DNA of 5,869 nucleotides from JBBRYK01 sp038237665 (GTDB lineage: Bacteria; Actinomycetota; Thermoleophilia; Gaiellales; Gaiellaceae): NCBI GenBank assembly GCA_038237665.1, contig JBBRYK010000120.1, positions 1-5,869 of the forward strand, written 5' to 3'. A program made the translations under genes and the position numbers. Shown one piece after another: positions 5,787 through 5,869 of the stretch. The first letter of the stretch is position 1, and each line of letters starts with the position of its first letter. The notes beneath the pieces are model-generated. The model ran no database searches and was not told where the DNA came from. It saw nothing but the letters and a program-made list of their open reading frames with translations.

Positions 5787-5869
5787 TCAAGACCTCGGGC
5801 AATTAGTACGGGTCCGCTGAACGCGTTGCCGCGCTTGCACGTCCCGCCTATCAACGTGGTGGTCTCCCA
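5787..5869 (-). rRNA. rrl: 23S ribosomal RNA, 3' end only (continues beyond window)
   Basis: The last 83 or so bases of a 23S rRNA gene lie on the minus strand and run off the right edge. The segment CCGTACTAATTGCCCGAGG, near the 3' terminus, matches the conserved end of bacterial 23S rRNA (compare GGTACTAAT shortly before the E. coli 3' end). ACGTTGATAGGC with GGGACGTGCAAGCGC upstream is the conserved GTTGATAGGC region of the last domain. The order 23S-spacer-5S-terminator is the normal operon end. The exact 3' end is uncertain by several bases because its partner, the 5' end of 23S, is outside the window. Confidence 0.93.

Overview
The window is a stretch of ordinary bacterial chromosome. 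It is GC-rich, with strong G/C bias at third codon positions and several GTG starts. A dgt-dnaG pair, mostly Shine-Dalgarno-free gene starts and TANNNT-type -10 boxes close to the start codons suggest a high-GC actinobacterium-like organism, perhaps a deep class such as Thermoleophilia. That placement is an inference from style; the 3' end of the 23S gene or the DnaG protein could settle it by comparison.

Layout, left to right. (1) Positions 1-324, plus strand: the last 107 codons of a beta-rich, probably secreted protein whose beginning lies outside the window. (2) A perfect 13-bp GC hairpin (335-366) between convergent genes. (3) Minus strand, 2968 to 369: dgt (dNTP triphosphohydrolase), then dnaG (replicative primase). 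They are joined by a one-base stop/start overlap (TAGTG), and dnaG has the only clear Shine-Dalgarno in the window. (4) A 123-bp gap, then a minus-strand short-chain dehydrogenase (3862-3092). (5) A 21-bp divergent gap with overlapping -10-like boxes on both strands. (6) A plus-strand cluster, 3884-5565: a histidine phosphatase, an 82-residue protein with an Sm/Hfq-like sequence pattern, and a membrane M48 (HtpX-type) metalloprotease, with gaps of 5 and 12 bp. (7) The 3' end of an rRNA operon on the minus strand: 23S tail (to the window edge), spacer, complete 5S and an intrinsic terminator. It converges on the protease gene.

How the genes fit together. dgt and dnaG form a replication unit: Dgt controls dNTP supply and DnaG makes primers, and the stop/start overlap suggests coupled translation. 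The protease gene points to membrane protein quality control. The phosphatase and dehydrogenase are generic metabolic enzymes whose substrates cannot be read from the sequence. I see no mobile element, CRISPR array, phage or defence gene. The items most worth following up are the small Sm-like candidate, the compact leaderless-type divergent promoter, and the head-on arrangement of the protease gene and the rRNA operon.
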